Source of the DNA: Osedax fenrisi
Taxonomy: Eukaryota; Annelida; Polychaeta; Sabellida; Siboglinidae
Length of the DNA: 64,000 bases
Assembly: GCA_964019155.1 (NCBI GenBank)
Contig: OZ025240.1
Span: 33,167,507 to 33,231,506 of the forward strand
Direction: 5' to 3'
The notes beneath the pieces were generated by a model. It worked only from the letters and a program-made list of their open reading frames with translations, searched no databases and had not been told where the DNA came from. The position numbers were made by a program, and so were the translations under genes. Positions 38,735-51,230 of the stretch are shown here, piece after piece (position 1 is the stretch's first letter; each line of letters opens with the position of its first letter).

Positions 38735-39749
38735 ATAGATAGTCTATTAGATAATAAAATATATATATTTACTATAGTAATATAATACTATATTATATAA
38801 TCACTATATAATGTATTAGTGTATTACATATGGATTCTAATGATCTCGTACGAAGTGATCGTGATATCGTCAATATTGGTGATCTTGCACAATGTTAATT
38901 TAAATAATTATTTATAAATAGAAGAATTGATATTGGACACAAAATTATAAAACCAAATTAAAACACTCCACACGTGATCACTGATTACCTTACATATTAT
39001 ATAGTATATAATATAGGTTAATTAATATTAATATTTAAAAAAAGTAATCAATTATAAATGGTATCCTAGTTATAATCGTAAATATTAAAAATAGAATCGC
39101 GTGAGAGTTCTAAATAAAAAAAGTTACGGTTTTAAATAGATTTTATATTTTTATAATTATTATACTTTCAAAGTAACTTTGTATAAATATATATATATAT
39201 ATTTATAAATATAGTAGGTATAATCATTATACTAATCATAAGTATACTATAATGAATACAATATAATAAACAAATTACTAGAATATATATTTCTACTATT
39301 AAATATATTTAATTATTAAATTTTAATATAATATAATATAATATTATATTATTATAATAATTATATCATATAATATATATAAAATAATAATTTAGGAATA
39401 ATATTTATGAACATATAAAATGTATACGCAATTTAGTGATCTATTTAGAACTGTCTAATTCGTTATTTAAATCTCTTACGCGATTCTAATTTTAAATATA
39501 TACTTATACAACTCTGATAACACAAGTTATTCATGTATAACGTAATTAAGTGTATTATAAATAATCACATATACATAAATAAAAAAAAATATTGACTATA
39601 CTATAGTACTACTTGAATATTATAATTAAATTTAATTTAACATTATCATAATGTTAAAAGTTTCAACTCAGGTTTCAACATGAAACCGAATGTTTTAATA
39701 ATAATTATGATAAAATAAAGTATTTTTTATCAAAATTAAATAACTCTTA

Positions 39750-40030
39750 GGAATGCCAGTAATCTCTTACGAGGTAATCCCGTACGATGTAATTTCGTAC
39801 GACTTATTTAGTAATCTCGTACGATTTATTAAATTTAATTTATTTCATAATTATACAGTTCTTATACGAATATAGATAATACAATAATATAATACAATAT
39901 ATGATATCAATATATACTAAGTTATTATATATAATCGTATACAAACTGTACTATTATGAAATAAATTACATTTAACAAGTCGTGCGAAATTACTCGTACG
40001 AGATTACCTCGTATGAGGTTACTGGCTACC
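39750..40030. mobile_element. 281-bp palindromic element, copy 1
   Basis: Left end GGAATGCCAGTAATCTCTTA, right end GAGGTTACTGGCTACC. The ends form a long imperfect inverted repeat (about 80-115 bp) rich in TCGTACGA motifs. Flanked by TTA on both sides. No coding capacity. Confidence 0.8.
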
Positions 40031-40749
40031 TTAAAATATTGTTTTATAATAATTATATTATAATTTATAATAATTATTATGATTATTATAATTTATTATA
40101 ATTATTATTATAATTATTATTATAATTATTATATAAATTATTATAATTATTATAATAATAGTATTATTATAATACGATATTTAATTATTAAATTAATAAT
40201 ATTAAGGATATTTAGGAATGCCAGTAATCTCGTACGAGGTAATCCCGTACGAGGTAATTTCGTACGACTTATTTAGTAATCTCGTACGACTTATTAAATT
40301 TAATTTATTTCATAATTATACAGTTCTTATACTTATTATAATACTAATATATATAATATAACATATGATATCAATAGGTTACTGCATGAGTTGGGAACGG
40401 TTTTAAAAATATTACCAGCAATTGAGGCGGCGCCGAACGTGCATAGTGTATTCACGGTATAAACTATGACATTTTAACTGTATAATTTAATTATAATTAT
40501 TAATTATTATAATAATACAGTTAACAATGGATTATATGTTAATTCACTCATCAATATTATCCATATACAGCCTACCGATATTGATAAAGCTTATATAAAA
40601 TATATAATACATTTTATTTATATTTATATTATATTATATATATTTAATATATATATTATATTAAATTATATAATTTATATATAGTATATAATATATACTT
40701 AGTATAATACTATATATATATATATATATAGTATTATATTATTTATTTA

Positions 40750-40857
40750 GTTTTTTTTTGAACTTGCTTTAAGATTAAGGGTAATTGTCTCGATAAGCTT
40801 TAGCTTCTACAAAAACCCTGGTGCAAACCTAAATCTGATAATAATAATAATAATAAT

Positions 40858-40862
<5 letters not shown>
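40750..40862 (+). mobile_element. Retroelement 3' end with (AAT)n tail
   Basis: AAGGGTAATTGTCTCGATAAG, a short stem-loop, AACCTAAATCTGATAAT and an (AAT)n tail. A related sequence lies on the minus strand at 53534-53625. Only a 5'-truncated fragment is present, nested inside the 614-bp element. Confidence 0.7.

Positions 40863-40902
<40 letters not shown>
40862..40902. repeat. (AT)n microsatellite
   Basis: Directly follows the (AAT)n tail. Confidence 0.9.
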
Positions 40903-40909
<7 letters not shown>

Positions 40910-41632
40910 ATATATAGCGCTATGCGCGATCGCCGCCGTCCTCAATTGCTGATAACATTTTGAAAACCGTTCCCAACTCGTGCATCCCCCATATCAATAT
41001 ATAATAAGTTATTATATATAATCGTATAAAAACTGTATTATTATGAAATAAATTAAATTTAACAAGTCGTACGAAATTACTCGTACGAGGTTACTGGCTA
41101 CCATATTTAGGATATTTAGGATATTAATTATTAATATCCTTCATAAAATAATAATTATTTTAATTGTATTTATTAAATAATTTAGTTAAAAATATATTGT
41201 ATATATATATATATTCTATGAGTTATTTAATTATGAATATACACTTTATTTTATCATAATTATTATTAAAACGTTTGGTTTCGTGTTGAAACTTTTAATA
41301 ATTATAAATAAATTTATTTTTTAAATAACTTAAATACTAAACTAATATATAGCTACAACGGTATATATATATACAATTATATTAATATATAATATAATAT
41401 TATGTCTACTTACTATTTTGTTGAGCAACTTTATTGTGTTATAAATTGAATTAAATGTTATAGAAAAGTTTATATTACAATTTAAATTTTAAATTATATT
41501 TTTTGTAATTATATTTGATTATAATCTTTGTATATTACAGAATACAGTATACAAACAGAATTATTTAAATGCATAGATCTGTATTTTACATTGTAAACTA
41601 TAAATCTATGGTGAAACACATCTTTATGCTAT

Positions 41633-41678
<46 letters not shown>

Positions 41679-41789
41679 ATAGATTTATAGATTATAATTT
41701 AAAAATATGTGTATATAGCCCATAGAGCTAGAGAGAAATTTCTGAAATTTCTCTCTAGTTCTGTGATATAGCCTTACCCGATTATTTTT

Positions 41790-42630
41790 ATGAAATGTAT
41801 GTAGGTTATTATGAGGATATTATCATAATGCTGTTATGATTATGTTATGAGGCTATTTTTTATATCATTTATGTAGGCTATTATAAGGATAGTATCATAT
41901 TGCTGTTATGAGTCTGTTATGAAGCTGTTTTTATATAATTGATGAGGATATTACCATAATTCTGTTATGAGTCTGTTATGAGGTTGCTTTTATATCATTT
42001 ATGTAGGCTGTTATGAGGATATTACCATAATGCTGTTATGAGTCTGATATTAGGCTGTTTTATATATAATTTATGAGGATATTATCATAATGCTGTTATG
42101 AGTCTGTTATAAGGCTGTTTTTATAGAATTTATGTAGGCTGTTATGAGGATATTACCATAATGCTGTTATGAGTCTGATATTATGCTGTTTTATATATAA
42201 TTTATAAGGATATTATCATATTGCTGTTATGAGTCTGTTATGAGGCTGTTTTATATATAATTTATGAGGATATTATCATAATTCTGTTATGAGTCTGTTA
42301 TAAAGCTGTTTTTATAGAATTTATGTAGGCTGTTATGAGGATATTATCATAATGCTGTTATGAGTCTGATATTAGGCTGTTTTATATATAATTTATGAGG
42401 ATATTATCATAATGCTGTTATGAGTCTGTTATGAGGCTGTTTTTATAGAATTTATGTAGGCTGTTATGAGGATAATACCATAATGCTGTTATGAGTCTGA
42501 TATTAAGCTGTTTTTTTTCATAAGATCCTGTTATGAAGCAGATATGAGGCTGTAATTTTAGAATATGCTGTTTTAAGGCTGTTATGATGCTGTTATGTTG
42601 TTATGAGTCTGTTATGAAGCTGTTAATGTT
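41790..42630. repeat. Right tandem array of the 7.5-kb element
   Basis: Higher-order units of about 110-130 bp: TTTATGTAGGCTGTTATGAG, GATATTATCATAATGCTGTT, ATGAGTCTGATATTAGGCTG. At least five repeats, less diverged than in the left array and in the same orientation. Confidence 0.92.
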
Positions 42631-43410
42631 TGCTGGGTAACTTTAAAATGTGATATTGATGAACTTAATGATTGGATGAAGAGATGGGAACTATAACTTG
42701 AATTATAACTAAATGTGTTGTCATGCGAATTAGTAGTAAAACTCTGTTCATTCATATTTCATTAATGATTTTGAACTTCCTATACACATTCGAGGATTTA
42801 GGCATAACATTTAATGATAATATGAGTTTTAATACTCATATTAATACTATATATAATAAAGCACACTTAATTATTAATAGATTATTTAAATGTTTCATCA
42901 CCAATGATTATATATACTTGCTTAAAGCATATTTATCATATGTTGACCTATTGTTGAATCGGATTCATCTGTTTAGAATCCAGACAATTTCATATGCAAT
43001 TCTAACAATATAGAAAATATTCAAATCTATTTCACTAAAATACTTTTTTATAGATGTAATTTTACTAAACGGTTTTATGAAGATAGAATTAATGTTTTCA
43101 ATATTAATACTTTATTTCATCGCAGGTTATTAGCTGATCTTACCCTGACTTATACAATAATGAACGGACTTGTAGATGTGGATGCAACTGATATCTTTGG
43201 TCTATATAGCAACAATTTCAGAAGAGCCTAAAGAAAATATACGAAAGGAAAAGTGTATAACAAACGCCCATCTGCATTTTTTTGTAAATAGAGTTTGCTC
43301 TTCTTGGAACTCGTTACCTTTTACAATTACATCTTGTAAAACCGTAACACTTTTCCGTGAAAAATTAATTCACACCAAATTTATCAATCATGTTATTGTT
43401 ATTCCGTAGT

Positions 43411-43800
43411 AATTGTACCTATATATAGTATTTGATATTATGCTTGCTGTCATCAGTTTACGGTAGCTTAACGCCAGGAGACGTCAGCTAAATTACATAC
43501 TAGGGACTTATCCACCCTTGGGAATTGGTCCATCCCATATGGGCCATGCCAACCCGAGACCTTCGGTTTTGTTACCTCTCCTATTTGTCAACTTTTATTT
43601 TTATTTTAATTCTCCGTTTATTTCTCCGTTTATTTCTTGTTTTTTTTGTATCGTGTCGTTTTTTCTTAATGTTATCAGATGTATATATTTTATTTATATA
43701 TGTTATATAATTATATATTTATATATAATTATATATTTCTTATATATAACCAGTAATTCAATAAACTTTTGATTTATCTATCTATCTATATACAAAGGGT
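43411..43800 (+). other. Probable 3' UTR of the split retrotransposon
   Basis: A less AT-rich block (TTAACGCCAGGAGACGTCAGC, CCATCCCATATGGGCCATGCC) follows the RT stop. It is followed by T-rich DNA and a TCTA repeat at about 43776-43790, a plausible microsatellite tail. Confidence 0.55.
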
Positions 43801-44170
43801 ATAGAACAAATAATATATTATTACTACGTAGTAGATTATGTATTTACTATATCTATATAGTATATGTTCACTAAAACTATTGTCAATATTAATATATTAA
43901 TTTATTTCATATAACATTTAATATAATCACATAACTAATCGCATACGAAGAAGTTTACTGGTGTGTGATCTAACACATTATAAACTATTACATACCCACT
44001 GTTGGTGTTAATGAATCATGGTGATATGCATTTAACTCGTGTGACTCATCCGTACATTATGTGTAGTATATCTGATATTGCAACGCTGAATGTAACTGGA
44101 AAAACCCAATACTATTATTACACAACACTCACATTAAATCTGACCTAACAAATACTACTATTGTGAATAA

Positions 44171-44212
<42 letters not shown>

Positions 44213-44544
44213 GTAATTATATATTAGTAATGTATAAGTTAATATATAATATATTATATTATGTGCGTATGTTTAAATTATGCATTATTACATCAACATA
44301 TAACACCATTACATAAACATAATTATTTTTTTATTATCTCATGTTTAAGAAGTTTATGAGATTAATGTAATTTTAGTTATTTTTTATTGTGCAAAAAAAT
44401 ATAATTCAATATTTTAATTTTATTTATAATTATTCTACATAGAATTATTCCGTATACCATAAAATCTATACCATACCTTGATATATCTATAATAGATTGA
44501 TGGCGATACGAATGTTACGTATATTGAATTATAAATTATCTTAT

Positions 44545-44582
<38 letters not shown>

Positions 44583-44617
44583 TACATATAAGTAACTGTC
44601 CGTTAACAGTTGTATGC
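43801..44617. other. No gene seen
   Basis: AT-rich DNA with AT tracts at about 44177-44208 and 44545-44582. Confidence 0.55.
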
Positions 44618-44850
44618 GGCATCAGATACACAGATATATCTACTATACTTTTCCGGACCATTAAAATAGGTATTAGAATAATATTTAGAAGTACTATTAT
44701 ACAATTTTATATTCCAAAAATGACCGGTTATTGTTAAATCTATCGATAAACCATTTGGTTATAAGTAAAAATGTCATCTAAGTTATTGGATAGAAAAAAT
44801 AACAATAACAATAACCATAAAAATAACAATAACAATAACAATATATATAT
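44618..44850 (+). mobile_element. SINE, old copy
   Basis: CATCAGATACACA, TTCCGGACCATTAAAATAGG, TAGAAGTACTATTATACAATT, TTGGTTATAAGTAAAAATGT and a tail of AACAAT repeats follow the SINE order. The head and middle are decayed. Confidence 0.72.
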
Positions 44851-44865
44851 ATACCTGCATTATGT

Positions 44866-44878
<13 letters not shown>

Positions 44879-44915
<37 letters not shown>
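44879..44915. repeat. (AT)n microsatellite
   Basis: Alternating AT tract. The overlapping open frames on both strands are artefacts of it. Confidence 0.9.
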
Positions 44916-44917
<2 letters not shown>

Positions 44918-44961
44918 CATAGCGTGATAAATGTCATGTACAGTGTACACTATACAGTGTA

Positions 44962-45616
44962 CAGTAGGGTAACCCATTTTTTAAAGTTTTTATAGCTCGC
45001 TCACAGGTCATAAATATCATAATAAATATATTTACGAAGTTTCATCAACAAATATTTAATATTGATAAAGCAAAAGCACTTTAATTTTATACATTTGTGC
45101 AAGTGCGCGTTGTCATAAAAATAAAATATTTGGTAAATACGTGTATAAATATATTATAATATTAATAAAGTCTAAAATTATGTAACATATATAAATTAAT
45201 TTAATTTTTTTTTATTTTATGTTAAAATTCTCAATAAAAGTAATTTTTTTAATAAATATATGCTATTTTTATATCAATACTTATAATTTTATATTAATAT
45301 AATGATGATAGACATATATAATATAATTGTTTTTATTATACTTCGTAGATATCAATTATAGGCTCACAACTACATATGCTAAAGGCAATTTTTACTTGTA
45401 AACATTTTTTTCTTACATATATCTGTAATATAATTTTTTTCGTAAATGTTCAATGTCAATTCCTATCTATTTTTTAATATGGATTTGCTTTCTGAATTGT
45501 TGTCGTTTTTCAATTTTTGTATTATATCTGGAATGATTAAAAGGAGTTATTCCGAGCGAGCTGGCGCTTTTCTATGAATGGAACTAAAAAAGTTACCAAA
45601 ACAGGCTACCCTAGTG
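44962..45616. mobile_element. 655-bp TIR element with TA duplication
   Basis: Left end CAGTAGGGTAACCCATTTTT, right end CAGGCTACCCTAGTG, an imperfect inverted repeat of about 25-45 bp that also pairs AGCTCGCTC with GAGCGAGCT further in. Flanked by TA on both sides. No coding frame. A Tc1/mariner-type non-autonomous element is the most likely class. Confidence 0.7.
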
Positions 45617-45866
45617 TAAAGTTTACAGTATACAGTGTATGTTTATATTTTATCGTAATTATTAAATAAAATAATAATAACAAACAATATTAGTATTACA
45701 GGTTGCCACCTAAGATCAATTGGTGTATATATATTTCTTGAATGTTTTATGCGATTTTATGGATCTAATATAGGGTGGGAGTGAATTAAATAGCTTTTGA
45801 CTAATATAACTCAGTGCCCGAGTATTCATTTTTGAGGGACGGAGATAGGGTAGATATATATATATA

Positions 45867-46823
45867 GGGGAAAGTCCCCGATTACCGACCCCTAAATGAT
45901 TATTTGTAATAACTTATTCAATATTAAATATATGCAATTGAAATTTTGTAATTAGGGTAATATTATGACAATGAATAAAGTGGCTATTTTAAATTTTTGA
46001 TATAATTATATTTACAAGAATAAACAGGGGGGTCGGTAATCGGATACATGTGCCTAATACCGACCCCCTTCCCCTATTACCGACCCCCTAAAATAATCGT
46101 AGTATAAATAATTATAGTATTATTATGTCCAATAAAAATAGTAGATATACATAACTATAATTAATTATAACATGACGTAATTTATTTTTTATTGAATTTA
46201 TGTTTTAATAGTAATATTAAATTTAAATTTAAACTTTATAGTAATTATATTAAAATACTGTATAATATTATTTAATATTTATTTATTAATCAGTATGTAT
46301 ATAATCAACTGGAATTATGAATCCTATATCTATATCAATGATACATAAAAAACTTACGACATATTTTAAAGTAAAATACAAATCTATTTTGATTGGATAT
46401 TATAAATCACATGGGGTCGGTATTAGGGTAATTTAGGGGATCGGTAATAGGAAAATAATATGGGTTGCTATAATTAAGATATATTGGTTAATAGTTATAA
46501 AAATTAAATTATTTTTATAAAATTTATAAATATTTTATTGATCTACAATATTATGTACAATATTAAGTTTTCTTTTAATTAATAAAGTATTTACAATGAT
46601 TTAAAAAAAGTTATTATTCAAATATTAAAAAAAATAAAACAGAATATTACATTTTATCAAATAACAATTGTAGGATTACATATTTTTTAAAATAAAACAC
46701 GTTTTCATATTTATCATTAAATTACTAACAGTTCATGTATATATTATTTTTTGATATCTCTTATAGTTACTGAGATACGATAGGGGGTCGGTATTAGGAG
46801 GGGGTCGGTAATCGGGGACTTTC

Positions 46824-46826
<3 letters not shown>
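45867..46826. mobile_element. 960-bp TIR element, intact (copy 2)
   Basis: Left end GGGGAAAGTCCCCGATTACC, right end GGTAATCGGGGACTTTCCCC: perfect inverted repeats over at least 27 bp, flanked by TA. The motif GGGTCGGTAATMGG or its complement recurs inside (about 46022, 46060, 46080, 46414, 46435, 46785, 46800). No reading frame is present, so it is non-autonomous. The broken copy at 19475-20264 shows it is dispersed. Confidence 0.9.
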
Positions 46827-46828
<2 letters not shown>

Positions 46829-46862
<34 letters not shown>

Positions 46863-48258
46863 TATTATTATATATACATTGGAACACTTATAATAAATTA
46901 TACACGAAGAGGATACATATTTTTTAATACGCATGCGTAGATAGATATAATTTATTATTTGTAAAAAATTAAATTGAAATTACTGATTATGTTTAATTAC
47001 TATTAGGTATCTATATACATAATATACATATATTATATACATAATATATTTTTTTGTTGTAATTTATATATTTTATTTTTTTGCAATATAATCCTTTATA
47101 AATGTCAGAAGTTATAATTAAAATATATCCGAATAATTAACATATATCTTAAATTAAATTAATATATTATATTATTTTTATATTCTTAATTATAATTAAT
47201 AATATTTAATCAAATATAATAAATAAAAAAATACAGTTAACAAAATTAATTTTTTTAATATAAATAGTAAACAATTTTTTTTTCAAATATTTCATGGGCC
47301 ACTCAAAATGTCGGGCCAAAAGCAATTGCCCGATTACCCCCTCCCCTACGCCATCAGTAGGCTAATGTTCTATGAAAAGTAGAAACACAAGTAAAATATG
47401 AGTACCTAAAGATATATAGCCTATATATATATATCCTATATAGTCTATATATCCTACATATAGTCTATATAGCCTATATATCCTATATATAGTTTATATA
47501 CTATAGGGTGTTAGTTTGTAATTTATTACACCATGGTGTACAAATAATCAGTTATAATATCCGGCATTTCACTATTTTCTTAAGTTCTGCAATTAAGAAA
47601 ATAGTGAAATGGCGGATATTATAACTGATTGTTTTGATTGATGTAAGTGTAGCATGGTCGAGATCAAACACGCGAGTAGATGCTGCTTCAATACACCTCT
47701 ATACAATATGGCGTTTTTAGATTAATCGTACATGCACTTCTTGAAGACAATATGTGTAAATAATAGAGTTATCTCTTTAATATATATATATATATATTAA
47801 TTGCTATTACAAAATGAATTAAGATATATTTAAAATATCATTTATACAATATTTTTTTATATTTAAATTAAATTTATTATTTTCAAATTATAATAAAATA
47901 ATATACAATCATAAACATTTTAAAATTTATTTAAAATACTAAATTAATTACATTTCCCATTTCATATACTAAATTATAATCGGGTATAATAGATTTTATT
48001 TAACTATTAGGGTAGATTTTATTTAACTATTTATTTACCTATATACTTTTATTAATTTGAATTATAAATTAATGTACTATATTATATATAAAATAATATA
48101 TTATTTTACTATAATTGTTAAGAAATTTCGCAACTTGATCCACATGTAATGTTCGCCTCTTATTTGAGGTATTTATTCTATATTAAATATTTAACAATGA
48201 CGAATAAGTTTATATTTATTAAATTAAATCTTCATAAATTTATTGTTTGCCGTTTACT

Positions 48259-48283
<25 letters not shown>
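46829..48283. other. No gene; one long hairpin
   Basis: AT-rich DNA with a GC-richer scrap at 47295-47350 (GGGCCACTCAAAATGTCGGG) and a minisatellite-like CCTATATAGTCTATATA stretch at 47415-47510. The hairpin at 47547-47629 is listed separately. Confidence 0.55.
47547..47629. repeat. 83-bp hairpin
   Basis: The left arm (ATCAGTTATAATATCCG...) and the right arm pair over about 36 bp with one mismatch around a 10-nt loop. No flanking duplication is obvious. It could be a tiny MITE or a miRNA-precursor-like fold. Confidence 0.8.
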
Positions 48284-48301
<18 letters not shown>

Positions 48302-48440
48302 GTATGATGAAATAATTGGATAACTATATATATAGACATTTATTTAATTAGATAATTTCATGAATAATATTCAACTGTTATTTAATTATTATTTAACGGG
48401 TATTTTATAATTATTAATAGCATATAATTACTTAATTAAA

Positions 48441-48484
<44 letters not shown>

Positions 48485-48634
48485 GTATGATGAAATAATT
48501 GGATATCTATATATATATAGACATTTATTTAATTAGATAATTTCATGAATAATATTCAACTGTTATTTAATTATTATTTAACGGGTATTTTATAATTATT
48601 AATAGCATATAATTACTTAATTAAATATATATTA

Positions 48635-48705
<71 letters not shown>
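48284..48705. repeat. 183-bp tandem duplication bounded by (AT)n
   Basis: TGTATGATGAAATAATTGGA at about 48301 recurs at about 48484 and the two copies are almost identical through TTTAACGGGTATTTTATAA. (AT)n tracts lie before, between and after (48263-48298, 48453-48480, 48640-48704). Confidence 0.9.
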
Positions 48706-48710
<5 letters not shown>

Positions 48711-49218
48711 TATTAAAAACATTGTTTTAGTCAATATATTACAATATTGAAGTAGTATAATATTCAATTATTACAATAAGCTATCCTTCAGTATATATGT
48801 GTTATAACTATGTGTAATATTACATAGTATACACTATATAGAATATAACATATACTATATACTATGTTCAATACATCGTATGTACATATTTTTAATATAG
48901 TCACATTTAATAACGTATACGTTAATACGCCTACTTGACATAGTACCATTTGTATAGCGTATTACCACGTCGAGGTATCGTATGCAATAATAACAATGGC
49001 GCCTGGTTGAATATGGGACCATAGTATTATCTGTCGCAGCCGTACTATAGTATACCCTGACCTAGTTAGACCGCTACTCTGATAGGTTATGCCATGATCG
49101 GTATGTCCACTGGATAGTGTTCAGTAGTGTACAATACTGCGGACATGTAATGACCAGTAACTAAGAGGTGCATGACGTGAATAGCATATATGTATGTGTA
49201 TATATTTATGTATGTATG

Positions 49219-49265
<47 letters not shown>

Positions 49266-49837
49266 GTTCCATACATTAACTTATGTACTTTGAAAAGTAT
49301 TATTTAATAATATGTACTACTATATGGAATATAGATATTATTTAATGTAGACATATTTATATTATTTATTTGGTATTAATCGATATTTTACAAGGATATA
49401 TATATACCTACAGGCACACCTTTACAAGTACACCGTTTACTTCGCATGTTAATAGTAATACAATAGTACATTGTATACACTTTTATTTACAATTTTTCAA
49501 TTAATTATGTGTATGTTAGTGAGTGTATTTAATATTAAGTATTTATTAAGTATTTATAATATTAAAATTAAAATATTTTTATTTTATACAGAGTTATTTT
49601 AATTGTTTAAACATATGTGAATAAATTATAATATTAATAATTATAATTATATATATATATATATATATTTATAAATGTAAACATTAATGTATATAATCTA
49701 GATTTTATCATATTATTTACTATTATTACTCATCCATGAACAATATTTATTAATTAAACAAATATGTATACATACAATATATGTATATACAATTAATTGT
49801 TAATAATGTTTACAATACAATTGTTAATAATTTATTA

Positions 49838-49877
<40 letters not shown>

Positions 49878-50152
49878 AATACATAGACTATACTATAGTG
49901 ATATATAGAATATGATAAATATTATATATATATATAAATATATATATTTATTAAATTATAGTATATATTGTCATTAATTGTTATAATACTTTGTTTGATA
50001 ACTGTATATATTGAGGTTTTATCTAATGAATATATTGTATTTTGCACTATAGTCATTTATTAAGTACTTTTTTAATAATTAAGAATATAGTAAGATAGTT
50101 ATAATTGTTGTCTAATAATTTAGAAAATAGTTAAAATATATAAGTAATATTA

Positions 50153-50188
<36 letters not shown>

Positions 50189-50977
50189 GAAATAATATAT
50201 ATATATATATATAATTAAAGTATTACAAATATATTAGTAATTATATACATATATTGATAGACGATAATGTATCAATACCCATATGTATACATATACATAT
50301 ATAGGAGTCATATAATATGACATTGTAATATATCACTAGATACTCCTATTGTGAATATAGTATCACTTATGATATTAGCATTGTAAACTTTCAAGATAAA
50401 CATTATGAATTATATCTATGATTATATCTATGATATATCAATATATTGATGACATTTTATAATGATCATTAATACCCTTGTATCTAATACGTATGTAGGG
50501 GTCATAGGTCATAGGGTCCTAAGGGGTCATTGCACCCCCTCCATTCGATACATGCATGCATGAATAGATTCAGAGTTACGAGGTTGGTGTGTGTATTTAA
50601 ACTAGAGCACACATAATCTATTCATTAGATTAAAACAGTGCTGTATGTGTTATATTGTAAATATACATACATTATATTGTAATAGAAAAACACCTATAAT
50701 ATATTATACATATATAGATATGGGCAAAACAGGGCATATTTTATAATATATTTCTATAGAATATTATAATATTCTATTATATTAGTCTATTGTATTAGTC
50801 TATTATAATAGACTAGTTATCAACGTGAGATCGTAATCGTTTTATCGTTAGACTTTCACAGATAATGAATATATTCAAATGACCTTGACCTCTAAATAAT
50901 TATTCCATGTAGATATTTAAAAAAATCTTTAAAAAACTCTTCACCTTTTCTGAGTAAGTGTATATAATTATAAACTG

Positions 50978-51051
<74 letters not shown>

Positions 51052-51120
51052 ATATATAGGATTTACAGTCGTAAGTATAGTATAATTAGTTAGGATACAT
51101 TTTTAGAATTAACATGTATC

Positions 51121-51158
<38 letters not shown>

Positions 51159-51182
51159 GTATATGCGAATTTTAAGAAGTAT

Positions 51183-51227
<45 letters not shown>
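48706..51227. other. No gene seen
   Basis: AT-rich DNA with many (AT)n tracts, the longest at about 50985-51058 and 51182-51229. 48900-49170 is distinctly less AT-rich (CTGTCGCAGCCGTACTATAG) but has stops in every frame I read. 50500-50560 also has a GC-richer patch. Confidence 0.55.

Positions 51228-51230
<3 letters not shown>

Larger units (their letters stand above)
40377..40990. mobile_element. 614-bp TIR element with 9-bp target duplication
   Basis: Terminal inverted repeats of about 50 bp share GAGTTGGGAACGGTTTT and CAGCAATTGAGG. It is flanked by ATATCAATA on both sides (40368-40376, 40991-40999). A 9-bp duplication and long TIRs resemble Mutator-like non-autonomous elements, which is an inference. 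The interior is AT-rich apart from a retroelement 3' end. Confidence 0.82.
40215..41102. mobile_element. Palindromic element, copy 2, interrupted
   Basis: The same ends as the copy at 39750 (GGAATGCCAGTAATCTCGTA and GAGGTTACTGGCTACC), with ATATTTA on both sides. Its middle is interrupted by the element at 40377-40990. Without that insert it would be about 265 bp. Confidence 0.82.
35112..42637. mobile_element. 7,526-bp element with repeat-array ends
   Basis: Begins CCCAGCACACATTAACAGCC and ends with the inverted match GCTGTTAATGTTTGCTGGG, flanked by TA on both sides (35110-35111, 42638-42639). Inside each end is an array of about 0.8 kb built from GCTGTTATGAGG-like units. The core (about 36000-41790) has no reading frame with a recognisable transposase. 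It holds a 925-bp tandem duplication, two palindromic elements and a nested element. It looks like a large non-autonomous DNA element mobilised by an enzyme encoded elsewhere. The superfamily is not recognised. Confidence 0.8.
34785..43410 (+). pseudogene. Reverse transcriptase split by a 7.5-kb insertion
   Basis: Left part (34785-35111): after lesions, LSYYGISGNRYKWLTSYLLD, then KQQVKINDSFSNFSPVISG followed by a damaged PQGS box and DDYKLLYS. Right part (42638-43409): TLKCDIDELNDWMKRW, then FEDLGITFNDNMSFNTHI, CFITNDYIYLLKAYL, and RVCSSWNSLPFTI at the end. Removing 35112-42637 and one TA rejoins the codons in the same frame (SCV to TLKCDID). Several stops show the RT was already old or decayed afterwards. 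It belongs to the same family as 2804-3480. Confidence 0.85.

Noticed and set aside
35165..42630. CRISPR-like array
   Set aside because: The repeats are contiguous degenerate tandem units without unique spacers, in a eukaryotic transposable element.
44771..44995. Open frames rich in Ile-Tyr or Tyr-Ile repeats (also at 31806, 32449, 54865, 58208)
   Set aside because: They are translations of (AT)n microsatellites. No domain or codon pattern supports a gene.
48900..49170. GC-richer island upstream of gene 4
   Set aside because: Stops in all frames I read, no exon signals and no repeat partner in the window. It could be regulatory or noncoding RNA but nothing positive supports it.
50302..50349. 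ATAGGAGT...ACTCCTAT short inverted repeat
   Set aside because: Eight-bp arms in AT-rich DNA are expected by chance.
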